A stretch of DNA of 64,000 bases from Pelecanus crispus. Taxonomy: Eukaryota > Chordata > Aves > Pelecaniformes > Pelecanidae. The DNA lies in the NCBI RefSeq assembly GCF_030463565.1, contig NC_134653.1:32735150-32799149 (forward strand). Reading direction: 5' to 3'. The position numbers and the translations under genes are program-made. The notes below the pieces were generated by a model, which saw only the letters and a list, made by a program, of their open reading frames with translations, ran no database searches and had not been told where the DNA came from. Each line of letters starts with the position of its first letter. Position 1 is the first letter of the stretch. Of the stretch, positions 9,222 to 22,400 are shown one piece after another.

Positions 9222-9338
9222 CCGGAGCTTCACATGCGTCCTCTTGCGGAGCCACTTCTCGCGGGGCTTGGAGGGGGTGAAGACAGACACCTCCTTCCCA
9301 TCCAGCTCCAAAACGCTTGAGTTCTCGTGCCTCATCAC
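9222..9338 (-). CDS. PITPNM2: PITPNM2 coding exon 17 (after DDHD, residues 892-930)
   Basis: 117 bp, exactly 39 codons in phase 0; acceptor CTCCCGCAG, donor GTAAGG. It encodes VMRHENSSVLELDGKEVSVF, then TPSKPREKWLRKRTHVKLR. The PREKW-RKRT-VK motif is conserved in the family and is strongly basic. It joins the DDHD domain to the beta-rich segment that leads into LNS2. The exon is GC-richer than the N-terminal exons, like all exons from here to the stop. Confidence 0.96.
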
Positions 9339-12173
9339 CTGCGGGAGGACAGATCCCACCGACACATCAGCCGCTTGTGCAGTGACCCCCCTCCTCCTGC
9401 CCACGCTGTTCTACATCCAAGTAAGGGCAATGCCTGGACAGAGGCGGCCGGAGTTTGCCTGCTGGGTGTTCGGCTTGTCAGCTTGCAGGTTTTACAGACT
9501 GTTCCCTTAATTGCAAGGACAAGTGTGCTCTTCTGAACTAGCAAAGCCTGCGGCCAGCGCTGACTTAATCCCGGCTGGGATGCGGCTTATTTAGATTGTC
9601 AGGAGATACAGAACTGACTCAAACACAGCAGGATGAGCTCTGCGCTTAGCTATCTGTCCTCCCTCAAGGTGTTCATTAGTCTCCTCCCATGGTCTGCAAG
9701 GGACCGGTCTCCTTCAAACACAAATTCTCTGCTCTTCCCACAACAGATCTGGCACTGGCTGCTCTGACCAGCCTCATGCAGACAGATACCATTCCTTCAG
9801 CTCATTTCTTATTTCTATTTAAACATATTTTGGACTGCTCCTGTCCCATGGCTTTTGCTCTTCTCATTTTGAGAGAAGACAAAACTATTGATTTGACCCT
9901 GGCGGAGGCATGCAGGGGTCCGGCTCGGCCACGCGCAAGGCAGTGCCCAGGGTGTCTGTCCATCCTGATCTCATCTCCGAGGTTGACAGAGCTCGAGGTC
10001 TTTGTGCTGGTGGGAAGTCACTGCACCAGAGCAAGGATCAGAGGGGGAAGGTGATGCCCACCAGCCAGCCTTTTGGAGGCAATTCCTGCCTGTCACCAGG
10101 GTGTGGGCAGGGATGGAGAAGCAGGATTAGATCCTACCTAGACTGCTCTTAAGCTCTAGAAGGGAAAGGGAAGAATAACACCACAGACCTCAAAGGCGAG
10201 GGGACATCTCAAAGACTGCTGTAAGACTGGGAGGTGACCCTGCACAGAGAAATCCGAAATCAGCAGTAGTCCTTAGTGACCCTGTCCCTCCAAAAAATTA
10301 AGGAGCCTCTTAAACATAGGCTCTTTTACAAGGTCTTGAACATTTTTGTGTGGTGAGCAGCTCTCCAGCTGACCCAGGCTGTGGTGGTCTGACAGAGGGC
10401 AGCTCGCTTTGCAGAGCTGAAGCTGTTTTTCTTCCAGGGAAATGGAAAAAGGACCCTAGGGAGGATGAGCTTGCTGGGGAGGGAGTTCATAGAAATCCAA
10501 GGTAAACAAAATAACAAGTTTTACTGAAACTTATTTAAATCAGGAATCTATTTCGAGTCCTATCTAGGCTTGCTTTAATTAGCTTTAATCTTTGGAGGCT
10601 AAAACTATTCAAAGCTTACTTTTACATTTTGTCCAGAGCTAACTTTCAAAGGCGATTAGAAACAAGTCCTTATTAGGGGAAGAAGTGGCATGGTGCTCTG
10701 GAAGGACTGCAAGACAACAGGGAATGAGAAAAATCCCAGTCTCAAGATGGAGATAAGTGAGTAGAGACAGGCACCAGAGAAGGGGGGTGCCAGACTACCC
10801 AGGCAGCCACCGGCAGGCTTTGAATGGATGGAGAGGTACCTCAAGCCACAAGATACGAAGCGCCACGCTGTGCTACAGACCCAGGTTTGGGCTGAATCCC
10901 GAGTAATTGGCTATTTCTTGAGCAGAGCATTTTGTGTATGAGACTGTCGTGACTGTTCCCACTCACGCACAATTACAGGTCTGTCTCTCTCTCTCCAGCC
11001 CCATTAGGCTGAGCTCGATGCAGGGCTGGGGTTTCACAGCAGCTGATCCAGCAAGGTGCATGCAAGCACAGAGATGTCTCGCTGGGCTAGATACAGCCCA
11101 GGAAGAAAGGGTTTCACTGGATTATCGCTACCGCTCAGCTGCCACCAGCACTGACATCTCTGTTGTTTATGGTTCCCACACTATTTGGAAGACAGCACTG
11201 AACAAAAGTTTGCCAACAGAATCATAAATAATTGAGAGCTGCAGTCGAGGAGGCTGGAAGAGAGCAGGGACGGCTTAACAGCTGAGCTAACACAAAGCAA
11301 ACCCAAGTGCTGAAGCGGGCAACACAATCCACAGAGTTGCTTTTAGTTTTGTTTTTTCCTGTTCTGTGCTCTAAGTACCGTTCCTTGTGGGGTTCATACT
11401 TTGTAAGGCAAATAACTCCCCCTCATCCCCAAGGAACTGAAGGAAAAATATTTCTTTTAGGAAAAACACATTTTAAACAGTAAATTTAAATCTCAGGCCA
11501 AATGTAGGTTGATAGAGTCTGAGACGTCAGACTCCAGACACCAGCAATCCCCATTTACCCAGCCCCAGGAGAACTGCTTTGTACTGGAGGATCGAAGGCT
11601 AAATCCCAATGCAGTGATGATGGTCTGAGTTCCTAGAGGAGACCACAATAACTCAGGAAGCCAAAATGGAGAGCCCAACCCTGTCTGTCAACTCACGTCA
11701 AATTTATACAAAACTTCTCCTTTGGTTTTATTGTATTTGGTGCTATTTTTATTTGTACATCGAGAAGTTTCCTTGAAGTTTCAGACTTGAGATCCAAACT
11801 TGCACACACAGAGAACAGCTCACTTCAAGAAACAAGTGCCACCGACTCTTGCCACTGTGATCTGATAGGAAATGGCCCTAGGCTCACTCCATGGCTCCCT
11901 GGTGAGCCCATCTGAAACCTGCTCTGATGATAAAACCCAGACCCAAACTAACCAGGCGTGACAGCACACGTCCATGAAGTTTGCATGTGTGCAGCTCTGC
12001 TAACACCACAGGTGACGGACAAAAAGAAGGGGAAGAAAATGGATCTACAGTAGCAAAGGGTATTTTTTCATCCCCATGCGTCAACAAAAGTTATGGAAGG
12101 TGCAGTGGAAAAAACAAAGACCCCAACATATTTTTCAGCCCAAGGGAGATCAGGGGAGGGAGAACGACTGTAC
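9339..12173 (-). other. PITPNM2: Intron between exons 17 and 16
   Basis: 2,835 bp of unique-looking sequence. I see no gene, RNA gene or named repeat. Confidence 0.85.
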
Positions 12174-12322
12174 CTGTCTCAGCAGGAAGGAGACAACATC
12201 TGTGGACTCCCAGTAGCTCGCGTGGAAGAGGTGAGGCAAAGCAACTGTCGGGAAAGCCGTCAGAGCGTCAGGACAGTAGAGAGCGTAGTCGATCCTTTTG
12301 GTTCCCCACCACTTGGCAGCAA
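12174..12322 (-). CDS. PITPNM2: PITPNM2 coding exon 16 (end of DDHD domain, residues 842-891)
   Basis: 149 bp, acceptor CTTGCTTCTAG, donor GTACAG. It reads [20 protein letters not shown], then [20 protein letters not shown] and [13 protein letters not shown] (Asp853), FHASYW (His875) and EST-D (Asp883) supply the remaining D, H, D residues of the DDHD signature. WWG-KRIDY-LYCP is nearly invariant across the RdgB family. An opposite-strand ORF of 194 codons across this exon is a shadow. Confidence 0.97.
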
Positions 12323-12558
12323 CTAGAAGCAAGAGACTCATTCAGACAAAGGGGGTTCACAGGCGCGCACGGTCTCCGCCACAAACGGTGTTTCGAGGCT
12401 CTGGCTCCTTGCTCCAGGTGTGCCGGGAGGTTGCTCCCTGGCTGGTCACACTGCTTAGAGGGAACAACCGACCGAGGGCTCAGTGTTTGCTCAAACCAAG
12501 GGAGGAACACACAGGGGCACCACCATTTGAGCTTTCCTTTGTTTAAGCAAATAGGAAG

Positions 12559-12572
12559 GCACTAGAGGGCAG
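12559..12572 (+). promoter_or_regulatory. CTCF-like core site
   Basis: GCACTAGAGGGCAG matches the core consensus CCASYAGRKGGCRS at 13 of 14 positions (first base differs). Sequence match only. Confidence 0.35.
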
Positions 12573-15500
12573 GTATTAATTGGCCGTTAGTCCAGACCCT
12601 GGGGAAGGGGTCCAAGGCTCACATGGAATAAGCCTGGGAATCCATGTGCCAAAACATAAGACAGAAACTCATCTCCCTGGAGCTGTGGGAGGAAGGGGGC
12701 GTGTGCTCTGCTCACCACAGTACAGGCCCAGGCCATCTCCAGCCCCGCATCCAACTCCTTTAGCTTTCACCAAAGAATAAAAGACTCTTTAGCATCCAGA
12801 TATTGGCCACACTAAAGAGGATATGAATACTGGGAGCCCACGTGAGATTCTAAAAGGCACCACAAGGCAGGATGCTAGAGCATGTGGTGCTGGGATTGGC
12901 AGTTCCCAACAAGTCCTGGATGCCTTCCTGGGCTACCATACTGCAGGCAACCGAGACGTCCAGCCCAGCGTCCCCAGGAGCATGCCTCTGCAGTGGCCGA
13001 CAAGAAAAGTGTCCAGGAGTGCCAGGACTCCATTGCACGTGGCACTGAAAAATACACCGGGACTTGGGTAGGCAAGGTTACAGACAATGCAGAAAAGTTT
13101 CTCCCCCAGGGAGTCAACAACTTGCACACAAGTGAGCGACAGCCACTGTTCACCCACCCATGGGACACCACCACACTTCAGTACTGCCCCGAACTCTACC
13201 CACGCACGCGCCCTTTCCGACTCCCTAGCAATGAGCACGTCTCAGTCCAAAGCCTCAGACCCCAAAGGCGTGGGCTGCTTTCCCAGCAGTGAGGGGTCCT
13301 CAACCCCTACGCATTCTGGCCTGGAAAGCGGCAACGGAAGGAGAAGATGGATCAGATCAAGAGAGCAACAGGAGGAGCTGCGTTTGCATGCATGTTGCAA
13401 GCTGGTGCTTTGACCAAGGGCTTTCTCAGATTTGGTTTTTCTCTGTGACAATGTTTCCTTTTTACGGACTTCCAGGAAAGCTGCCAGGTATAAGGTACGA
13501 TCCAACAACCCCTCTTGTTAAGGGAAATCTATCTGGTGACGAGCACAGATGCTGAACTGAAAAAAATGGACCCACCAGCTCCTTCCAGAGACCTGCACAA
13601 AGCTCCCACCACAGCAACATGCAGAGGGTTATGGCATCAAGCACATCCCCATGGCCCAGCCCTGGCTGTGCCAAGTGCCCCCAGGCCACCCCCATCCTAA
13701 TGGCCCTTGCTTTTCTGAAGAGCCATGGGAAGGAGGAAGAGGGCGTTGACGAATCAACATGGCTTTTCCAGCGCACACAGGCACCTCCTCGCAGCCATTT
13801 CTGACTCCCTGTCTTCCAAATTGGCAGCTCCTGGTCGTGTCCCAACCTTTCATTTCTCATGCAAGTCCCCAGCTTGGGTAATTTCAGATTCTTTGTAAGA
13901 AGCAGACAGGATTTACTCTTCCATGCTCAGAAGACAGCGATGGAGGCAGAAGCATTATCCCCACAGCTCTGCCCAGAAGAACTCCTGCTCTTGCCAAGTT
14001 GTTAGCCGTGTTATGATCGATCTTTGGAGCAAAGTGACAGAAATACTTGTTAAAATGCAATCAGAAATTGCAAGTGCCTCAGTGAAAGCGCATAGATTTC
14101 TTGTGAAGTTCTGTGACTATCGAATGACAAAGGAAGTCGACCGAAGTGGCTGTCTCCAGAATACCTGTCTTGATGTCCAGGTTGGGAATCCGAAGAGCAC
14201 AGTCTGCAGCCTGACTCCATGGCCCTTTGAGCTTTCTTCCCTTCGAAGGGATTTCATGTTTATGCTGCCTACGTCTCTTGGATGAGGTTTGGGTAGGGGA
14301 TTTGTGAGGGAGGGCAAGTTGGGACAGAAGGCTAAACCCTCTGCAATTATTAAGGTTGTGTTTGGTTTCTAAAAGGAAAAATAAAATAAAAAGAAGCAGA
14401 AATCACACTTAGTATTACAGCACACACATGCTGCAGGCAACACCACTTTCATCCTCCAGAAATTCACAGTGCAAGGGAAGCTGCACCCTAGGGAGGGCTC
14501 CCGGGAGGGAGCCATGGTTTTGCAGTGCCCCCCCGGACTTCCTCCGGCTCTCCCTGTGGGATAAGCATGGACCACACCCAACCCTCAGTGCCGCAGCTTC
14601 ACATTACCACGGCGCTACTAAGGTCGAGAGCAAGAGCTGCAAAGCCGGAGCCAGGGCTCAGAGGACACGTCGGCACTCGGAAGGTGGAGGAAGGGGCTGC
14701 GACAGCCCTTGGGGCGGGCTGCACGCGGGGTCAGGGTGCGTGGGCAGTCCACGCCGGGGCTGGACTCTTCCTCTCCGATCTCAGAAACGGGTTTTGATGG
14801 CTGTGAAGTGCGTGGAGGAATAAATTACACAAGCCAGAAGCTAAATAATCAAGGAGAGCGCGGGGAAAGCAGAGAGAGGCAAGCGTTGCGTGGGCCTGAT
14901 CCTGCCGTCAGCTCACAGAGGCAGGATCCCTCCGTCGCGTCATGCGGACCTTTAGGCATCGCCCCAGCGTAAACACTTCATAAGGAACAACCGCCGCCCC
15001 CCGCTTCCCCTCCCGGCCGGCCGAGCTCGGCAGCTCTCCGTGGGTGTGAAACCAGCACAAAACAAACACCTTCTCCCCCAGGAGCCTTCTTCCAAAGCAG
15101 ATCAGCATTTAGCAAGCGCTTGGCAAGATGTCTTACCAGGACAAATACAAAAACGCACGCAGGGAGCGCGGCGTCAGCTCTCGGATGAGCTTTGGGAAAG
15201 AAAACCTCATGTGTCAGAGCGCAGGTAGTTTATTTCTGCTGCCGAACGTCACCTCAAACAGGGCAAGAAGTTACAGCATCCCCTGACCTTCAGCAACTAA
15301 CACTTGCCTCAGGGAGCGTTATTAACCTCAGCAATTAATTATGAAGTGAGTCGTTTGTAGCCCTGCAGTCTAATGTGCCGGGAATGGAGCATCTCTAAAT
15401 TTTTGCCACCTTCTGGGACAAGAGTTTGGGATGAAGGTTTTTTTTGTTGTTGTTTTTTAATTTGTTCGGTTTTCAGCCTTTTTCTGTCTGAGTTATCAGA

Positions 15501-16165
15501 GGTCCCGGAGGATGCAGATTGTTAATCTCACACTTCAGCTGAAATGAAGAAGGGGCTGAACCATTAACAAAGGTTCTTGTTCTCCACTGTATTAGCTGGG
15601 AAGTTATAGACGTCTTGGGAAAAATAACAAAAAAATCCCTTTTATTCCTCATTTGGCTCTGGGATATGGGTCATAACTGGCTGACTCTCTGAGCTGCCCT
15701 GCGGGCTCCAGAAGAGCTGAATTGCTAATGCAAAGTAATAAATAACCCAAACCTGATTTTCCTTTTCAGCATTACAGGGGGGCTTCCTCGTCCCCATTTT
15801 TGTGGACCACATTTAAGTGATCTGCATCAAGCCATACACCATATCCTGCATTATCAATCTGGCAATGCTGATCCCTGCCAGTTCTGCACGACTTATCAAT
15901 GGCAGCACAGAAACATCCCTTTGGATTAACCCTCACCACACACAGCAGCCAAATGGTACTCAGTTATCCTTTTTTTTTTTTTTTTTTTAAATTTATCACC
16001 AGCACGGTCCAACATGCATAACACAGCGGTGGCCCCTGTTATTATAATCAAATTATCATCTGTTCCCCCAGGGGATACGATAACACACAGCACTGACTAC
16101 AACAAAACCGGGTGAAGACGGAATAATTCAAATTTTTTTTTTGTTATAAACAGAAAGTAGAACCC

Positions 16166-16185
16166 CAGACAGACAGACAGACAGA
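16166..16185. repeat. (CAGA)5 tetranucleotide microsatellite
   Basis: Five perfect CAGA units, 84 bp downstream of the exon 15 donor on the sense strand, where it reads (TCTG)5. Confidence 0.95.
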
Positions 16186-16268
16186 AGCTGCGTGGCTCTG
16201 GCCCGGTGCGTGGTGCTGAGAGAGCGGTGCGGCAGCGAGCGGTAGTCTCGGAGGGGTGAAACACTTAC

Positions 16269-16433
16269 TGTTGGCTATGTTGGAAGCAGTGTAACTGTCT
16301 GCCATTCCTGAGACCTGGCTGGCAATGCTGATCTCACTGGCTCTCCGGAAGCCCCTGAACTGAGGGGCTGAAATAGGGGTGGACAGGGACGCGCTTTCCA
16401 TGAAGATGGCACCATGAGACTGAACAACATCTG
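16269..16433 (-). CDS. PITPNM2: PITPNM2 coding exon 15 (loop inside DDHD domain, residues 787-842)
   Basis: 165 bp, acceptor ATCTGCTACAAA region read on the minus strand as TTTGTAG, donor GTAAGT. It encodes ADVVQSHGAIFMESASLSTP, then FRGFRRASEISIASQVSGMA and DSYTASNIAN. The GFRRASEISIASQVSGMA block is conserved in PITPNM2; RRAS (Ser819) is a basophilic kinase type motif. The preceding intron (7.9 kb) is the largest complete one in the window. A (CAGA)5 repeat lies 84 bp into the following intron. Confidence 0.95.
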
Positions 16434-19400
16434 CTACAAAGTTGAAACAGGGAAATCAAAATATTAGACCAACAGACAGAGGCTGGGCAAGATGAACTCG
16501 AGGGGAGGAAGGAGGCAAACAAGGCTGGTAGATGCAAAAACCTTTCAGAACTGATTGGAATGAAAAAAAAAAAAAAATCATCGGAGCTCTGGTTTGAAAA
16601 GAAAGCAAACACCACAGCAGGCAAAGAGACGTGGCTGGAGGAGCAGTCTTTGATTGAGAGAAGCAAAATAAGTAGCTCAAAAAAACAAATCAAAAACCCC
16701 AACGAAAAAATCCAGGCAGACATATTCAAGCAGCAATAACAGAAGCATGTGTCATACATACAGATGTGAATATACACAACTTCATATATTCACATCAAGA
16801 CAAAATAACCAAGGTAAGAAGAACAAAAAACAACCTTAGAAAGGGGATATTTGTTTTCTTGAACTGTTTAGACTTAAATAAACATCTCCAAGATAGAAAC
16901 ATTAATGCAAAAAAAAAAAATAAAGAAAACATTTTCATGCCTGGCAGGGACTAAATTTGAGCTTGTACTTTATTGCTAATGGATACAGCCGACACTCGTT
17001 ACACTAAAGTAAGGGCTATCGAAAGAAAGGAGTCTGGTGCTGAGCACTTACATCTCCAATCAGTGTTGGTGGATCAGGGAGCACTCAGTCTCTGTGAAAA
17101 CAGAGCTTCTTTTGTACAACGTGCAAGTCTGGATTTTTAGATCCCAACCTGAGGTTTACCAAGTGTGGCCTAACCCTTTAGTGCATAAATATAGAAAAGG
17201 AGAATTTAAAGTCATGCTCACATGGACCTTACACATGTATTGGAGGGAAATGGACCTAACATGTTCAGGACTGGCAAACCGAGAGATGCTGAAAAGTCAC
17301 GATAAAATCTCTGCCTTTCAGTTTTCTCCCCTCTGTGGGTGCTACAAGGCAGAATTAAGTGTCTGTGGGATATCCCAAGATCCTGCACTGCAGAGGGTTT
17401 GTAATGCCAATATCATGTACCTCACAGCACTGGTATGGCACTGGTATGGCACTAACATGCAAAAGCAAAGCTACCTACTATTATTTTAACGTTGCCCATC
17501 CCTGCTGTACCTGAGCAACACCATCTGAACTTTATTCCCAGGTATCAGGGCACAGGTTTGTGCCCGGCCAGGCAGTAGATGCCAAGGGGAACGCAAGTAC
17601 ATTACTCCCACGCACCAACATCCTCTGCCTATTTCAGCCAGTTTAGATATCCTTGGATTTCATCCCAGTATGCGGCTGACACAGGGCGTTGTTTTGGCAA
17701 CTGGTTTATTTTAATATCAATCTTTTTTGATTGGGGCTACTGATTTGCTTCCTCCGATCTCTCAGTTCGCAGCAGCAGTGTCTGTGCCCACACAAATCCT
17801 GCTGCAGTGGAGGAAAAGGGAATGTATGAAGCAGAAAATGTGTAGCTAAGTGTTGGTAAAAGAGTTCTGTTCTCTGCAGGGAAAATCAGGCCACAAGCTG
17901 CTCTGTGTAAAAGCTTCGTGGACTGCAAGATCTGAGCCCTAGCGGGAGCCTGACCTGATGATGAGCTGCACACACTGCCCACATTGTGCCTGAAAGGCCA
18001 TTACCAGCATCACTTTCCTCCTCTTTTCACCTTGCCTTGAGCTGCTGGCTGTCAAGGCTGCTACCAATATCTGCAACCCAGCCAGCCCCACCGGGCCAGC
18101 ATGGCTTGCTTTCTGCAGAAAGCACCAGCGCAAGCAAGAAGACACAGTTCAAGCAGAGGCTGTACTCAGAGAACATGAGCCAAGCCAGGAGCTGCATTCA
18201 ACCCCACAAAGGTCTCAAGGGTAACAGGTCTCGTTCCCATTGCTGCATGACCTGGAACAACCCTCTCATCTCTTCCTTCGTTACCCCTCCCTCTCCTCTC
18301 AATTCCCTTGCTTATACAGACCATGAGATCCTTCTGCAATTATGCCCTTGTGTCACATCAAGCCGGTGCCCCAACACAGCTGTAACACAGATGATGACCA
18401 CCAGCTTCCCTGAACTTGGTGAGATACAGCGAGAGGTTTGGCTTTGGCTACGCTAGGAAAAAATGCTGGGTTCAGGTATAACTAACACCTACCAGTGAAG
18501 CCTGAACTTATTCCTTTCCTTTTATATAAATATAACTTATAAAAAATAAGATATAAACCATCTGTGGCTTGAATTAGGAAGCAGCTGGAAGACACGCTAA
18601 AGAGCATTACAGCAATGCTACACAGGAGAAAAGGCTGGGCCAAATGTGGTGCTGCCTGGGTTGATCATGGCTCCGGCCCCATTAGCGTGTCTTCACTTAG
18701 CTCTGCCTGAATTTTATCTCCTTTTTCAAGGGCCCAGAAAGCAGGAAGTAAATAAAGGAAGAGACAGTGGTATTTAGGGCTTGCTTTTTTTAGCCAATCT
18801 CGCTTTCCTGGGCCTGACTGGGGATTTTTGAATACAGTGAGTTTAAAGCAAAACCCAACCTCAACAGCCCTTCCAACACCATCCTAGCTAGTGTCGCCAC
18901 AGGAGTAATTTTCACTCCTATGAGAGCCTAAACTGTTCTACCATTACTGAACTGTTCAGCTTAGTATTGCCTGCATTGATGGCAGGATTCTGCTCTGCAG
19001 GGGATAAAGTGCTGCCGACAGCAGCGCTCGCTCCTGTGCTCCAGCCCACTCAGGTTGCTCTCGTGTTTCTCCCTTTTCCCAAGGTACACATCCTGAAAAA
19101 GAATGGTAACTAAGAAAAATGAGGGCCAGGAAAAGGCAGGGCAGGAAACGCAGACAGAAAACCTGTTTTATGCATCACTGCTCCTTCAGCCAAGCTTCCT
19201 CGACCCCAAAGCTGCAGTGACAGCGACTTCCAGATAAAAGCCTGGGACCTGACTTGCAGAAAAAAAACCCCTAACCCCTATTTCCTAAACTCCGTGTATT
19301 CTTTGCACCACATCCCTTGTGCAGCACCGCTCTTGCAATTTTGAAACCAAGGGGGCTTTCTCGGGGAGTGTGGTGACCAGGGTGGGATGTTGCAGATGCT

Positions 19401-22400
19401 GCCACACCGGCACAGGCTGACCCAGCACCTGCAACCGCTCCTGCTCCTTAGGGGCCTCGTCTTCTGCATTGCAGAGGTGGCATCCCCAGCCACCCGGGGA
19501 TGACAGTTGTGGGGAGGTTTCTCAGGGCACTTCCAGCCCAGGATGAAGTCGGATGGCTGGACCAGGACCAGCAGTAGCAAGACTTTCATCAGGATTAGCT
19601 GCTCATTTGGGTCGCTGTGTAAGGACAGAGGTGCCACTGATTTACTGCACTGTCTGAAGTGTACTTTGTACTGTGTCCGAGGGCAGACTTTATCAGAAGG
19701 GGGAAGCTTCAGCAAGAGGAGACCTGGCTCGAGCAGCGCCCTGAGCACCCTCTCGCCCAGCAAAGGACCTGCGGCTGCTCGAACTGCAGCACGCACACGT
19801 CGCGCCAGTGCGATGAACTGCGATTTAACTGCACTGCCAGAAGAGGTGACATAAGAAGCAAAATCACTTTTTTTTTTTTTTGCCTACCTGTGGATCTTTA
19901 ATTCTCATTTCAGTGCTGTGCCTTTTAATTTATGGACTCATTTATCATGTTCTTACTAATTGTTTCCCAGTAAGTGAGTGGCACTGGGCCATCCTCCTAA
20001 CGTACTGCTGGTATTGCATTAAGTCCTTGGGGTATCTGAATGGCAGATTTCAGTATGTGCTATTTGCAGGCTGAGCTGTGGCACTGAAGCGAGAAATACT
20101 GAAAGCAATCAAAAATATGTGAAGTTCAATAAAAATAAAATAAAAAAAAAAAATAGGAGAGCCAGCCAGCTGCTCAGCACAGGCCAGACCCTGCTTGCAC
20201 TGGAATAGTAGGCTCAGCGCTGGGCACTCTGCAGTCTCTACCCTGAGATCAAGAGCAACAGATTTCTGTTGTCTGTAAGTTTTTATGATTCCGGAAGTTT
20301 CACATAGTCCAGTGGCTGAACTGGGATTCAGCACTTGCTACAGTCAAGCCAAGCACTGCTTGGACACATTGTGCTCTTGACACACAAGGCAAAGAGCAGA
20401 GAAGCTTGTAAAAAGCTCTGTCCTGACAGCAGGAAATATCAGGTGACAGTTAAATGGCATTTCAGTGACCCCCGAAGTGATTAATTAATAGTAGCAGATC
20501 CTTTCCCCTTGCTTTGTTACAGAACATCACAGCACAGGCAACATGGCAACTGCATACCTAAAAATCATCTACATTTTCAAAAGACAAAGGGAGAGACTAT
20601 CTGGAATAGTCGGCAATGTTGCCATCCTGTATGACCACATAACGAACTGGACTGCTCAAAACTTGCAAGGGTCAGCTTGTTAAAGACAACAAGGCAGCAG
20701 AACCAAGCTCCCAATGCAAAATACTGAAAAAGGGGTCAGAACGGGCAAGAAAGACACACAGGGAAGAAAAAATGAAACCAAAGTCAAGTCTCATCAAAAT
20801 CGCAGATGTAGCACCAGCCACAACCAGAATAAATGAGGCCATGCAGCACTTATGATGGAAAATAAGGCAAAACGAATGCATCAAACTTTGCTTTTAGGGC
20901 AGAAGTTGAGAAATTAATTTTAAAAAGCCAACACGTATAGCCACCTTGGGGTCTGAAAGCCTCATTCGCTGTATTCAGCAGAGCCACAAGAGGTGTCCAA
21001 ACAAAATACTCAAATGGACAAAATCTGTTCATACACCGGCATTAACTAGACTTCTGGCCACAGTGCAGTGTGGCTGACTGCTCAGGAGACACACGCTGCA
21101 GACAACCAACCCATTCCCAGGGGATCCTGCACACTGTCTATACTGCACAAGCAGGGCCACCCAGGGACTGTCTTGCTGTGTCAAAGCCTCTTTCCAGCAG
21201 CATAGCCACCACAGATGGAAAAAAAAGTAAGTACGTGGCAGCAGTCTCCCCTTCCAGCATCAAACGCTGGAACAGGACAGTCTAATCCCAACTTATTTTT
21301 TGCACAGTGGGTCTCCCAGACTGGGTATACCCAAGCATGATCCCAAGTGGTTCTTTCACGTGGCACAGCCTGAGACACAGCATGAAGATTTCGACTCCAG
21401 GAGGCAACAGTATGATCTCCAAAAGCACCCCAAGTACCCAACACCACAGACAATACAAAAGTGTAGATTACACACACTCAGCAAAACCAGCACTTTTATT
21501 GGAAACATCTTGCCAATTCAGTACGGGAACGGGGATACTTGTTTCCATGAAGCTGTCCTGGTGCTGGAGAGCACCCAGAGGGCTACTTTCCATGAGGAGG
21601 ATGGGATTGTTCTGGATTGTCTCAACTAGAAGCAGATGGGGAAAAAAAAAAAACCAAAACAGAAGGACAAAGAACAGACATGCGGCCACAAAGTGTTAAC
21701 ATACAAACAGTTACAACTGAGCACTTCAACTATGAATCTTCAATGAAAAGACAACCTTCAAATAGACTAAAAGAAACAAAACATGGGTGACTTTCCAAAT
21801 AGACCCACATCAGAGAGATTAACTGGTAGCAGAGGAGAGGCACAACGATGGCATTTCAACAACAAAAGAAAAGGGAGTCCTCTTAACCAGCTTCTCCAAT
21901 GAGCCAAATCCATAAATACCCAGCAGATCCAGAGAAACTACGAGGGGAAAAAAAGTATTCTGTAAGGGGAGGTTTACTTGAATCAGACTCACAGCCTACA
22001 CAGTGCAAAGCACAGGAGTAAGCAGGGATGTGAATGCGATTTCACTCTGCAAGTTGGTTGTAATGAAACAGGGACCCAACATTTAATACAGATGGGAAAA
22101 AGAAAAAAAAAAAGTCTAAGAGGCTTTCTGAATTGTGGACTTTAAAAAAAGCTAGCTAGCTGCACAAGGAAATATGCACAAGCAGTGTTACAGAAGGTTT
22201 TGTATGTAACTAATTATGACTGAGCACCTGAATTTTACCTGATCACCAAATCACATAGCTTAATTATAGCAGCAATTAACTTTTCTGGAGCGCCCTACAG
22301 TGAACACTAACTTCAGTAGCGGCTTTGCAGATCATGGTTAGAACACTCCTTCTGGGTAGTGTGTAAATCACAACACTGAAATTTTGACTCTAATGGAAAG

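Larger units (their letters stand above)
12323..16268 (-). other. PITPNM2: Intron between exons 16 and 15
   Basis: 3,946 bp. It holds a CTCF-like site (12559-12572), CpG-richer patches at about 14510-14760 and 14960-15040, a T run at about 15970-15989 and a (CAGA)5 repeat at 16166-16185. Open frames around 12880-13410 are unassigned and random-looking. Confidence 0.85.

Noticed and set aside
11981-12565. 194-codon open frame on the plus strand
   Set aside because: Crosses exon 16 in antisense and shows no recognisable family.
17037-17489. 150-codon open frame on the plus strand
   Set aside because: Odd composition, rich in Trp and Cys, no domain, no promoter or poly(A) context.
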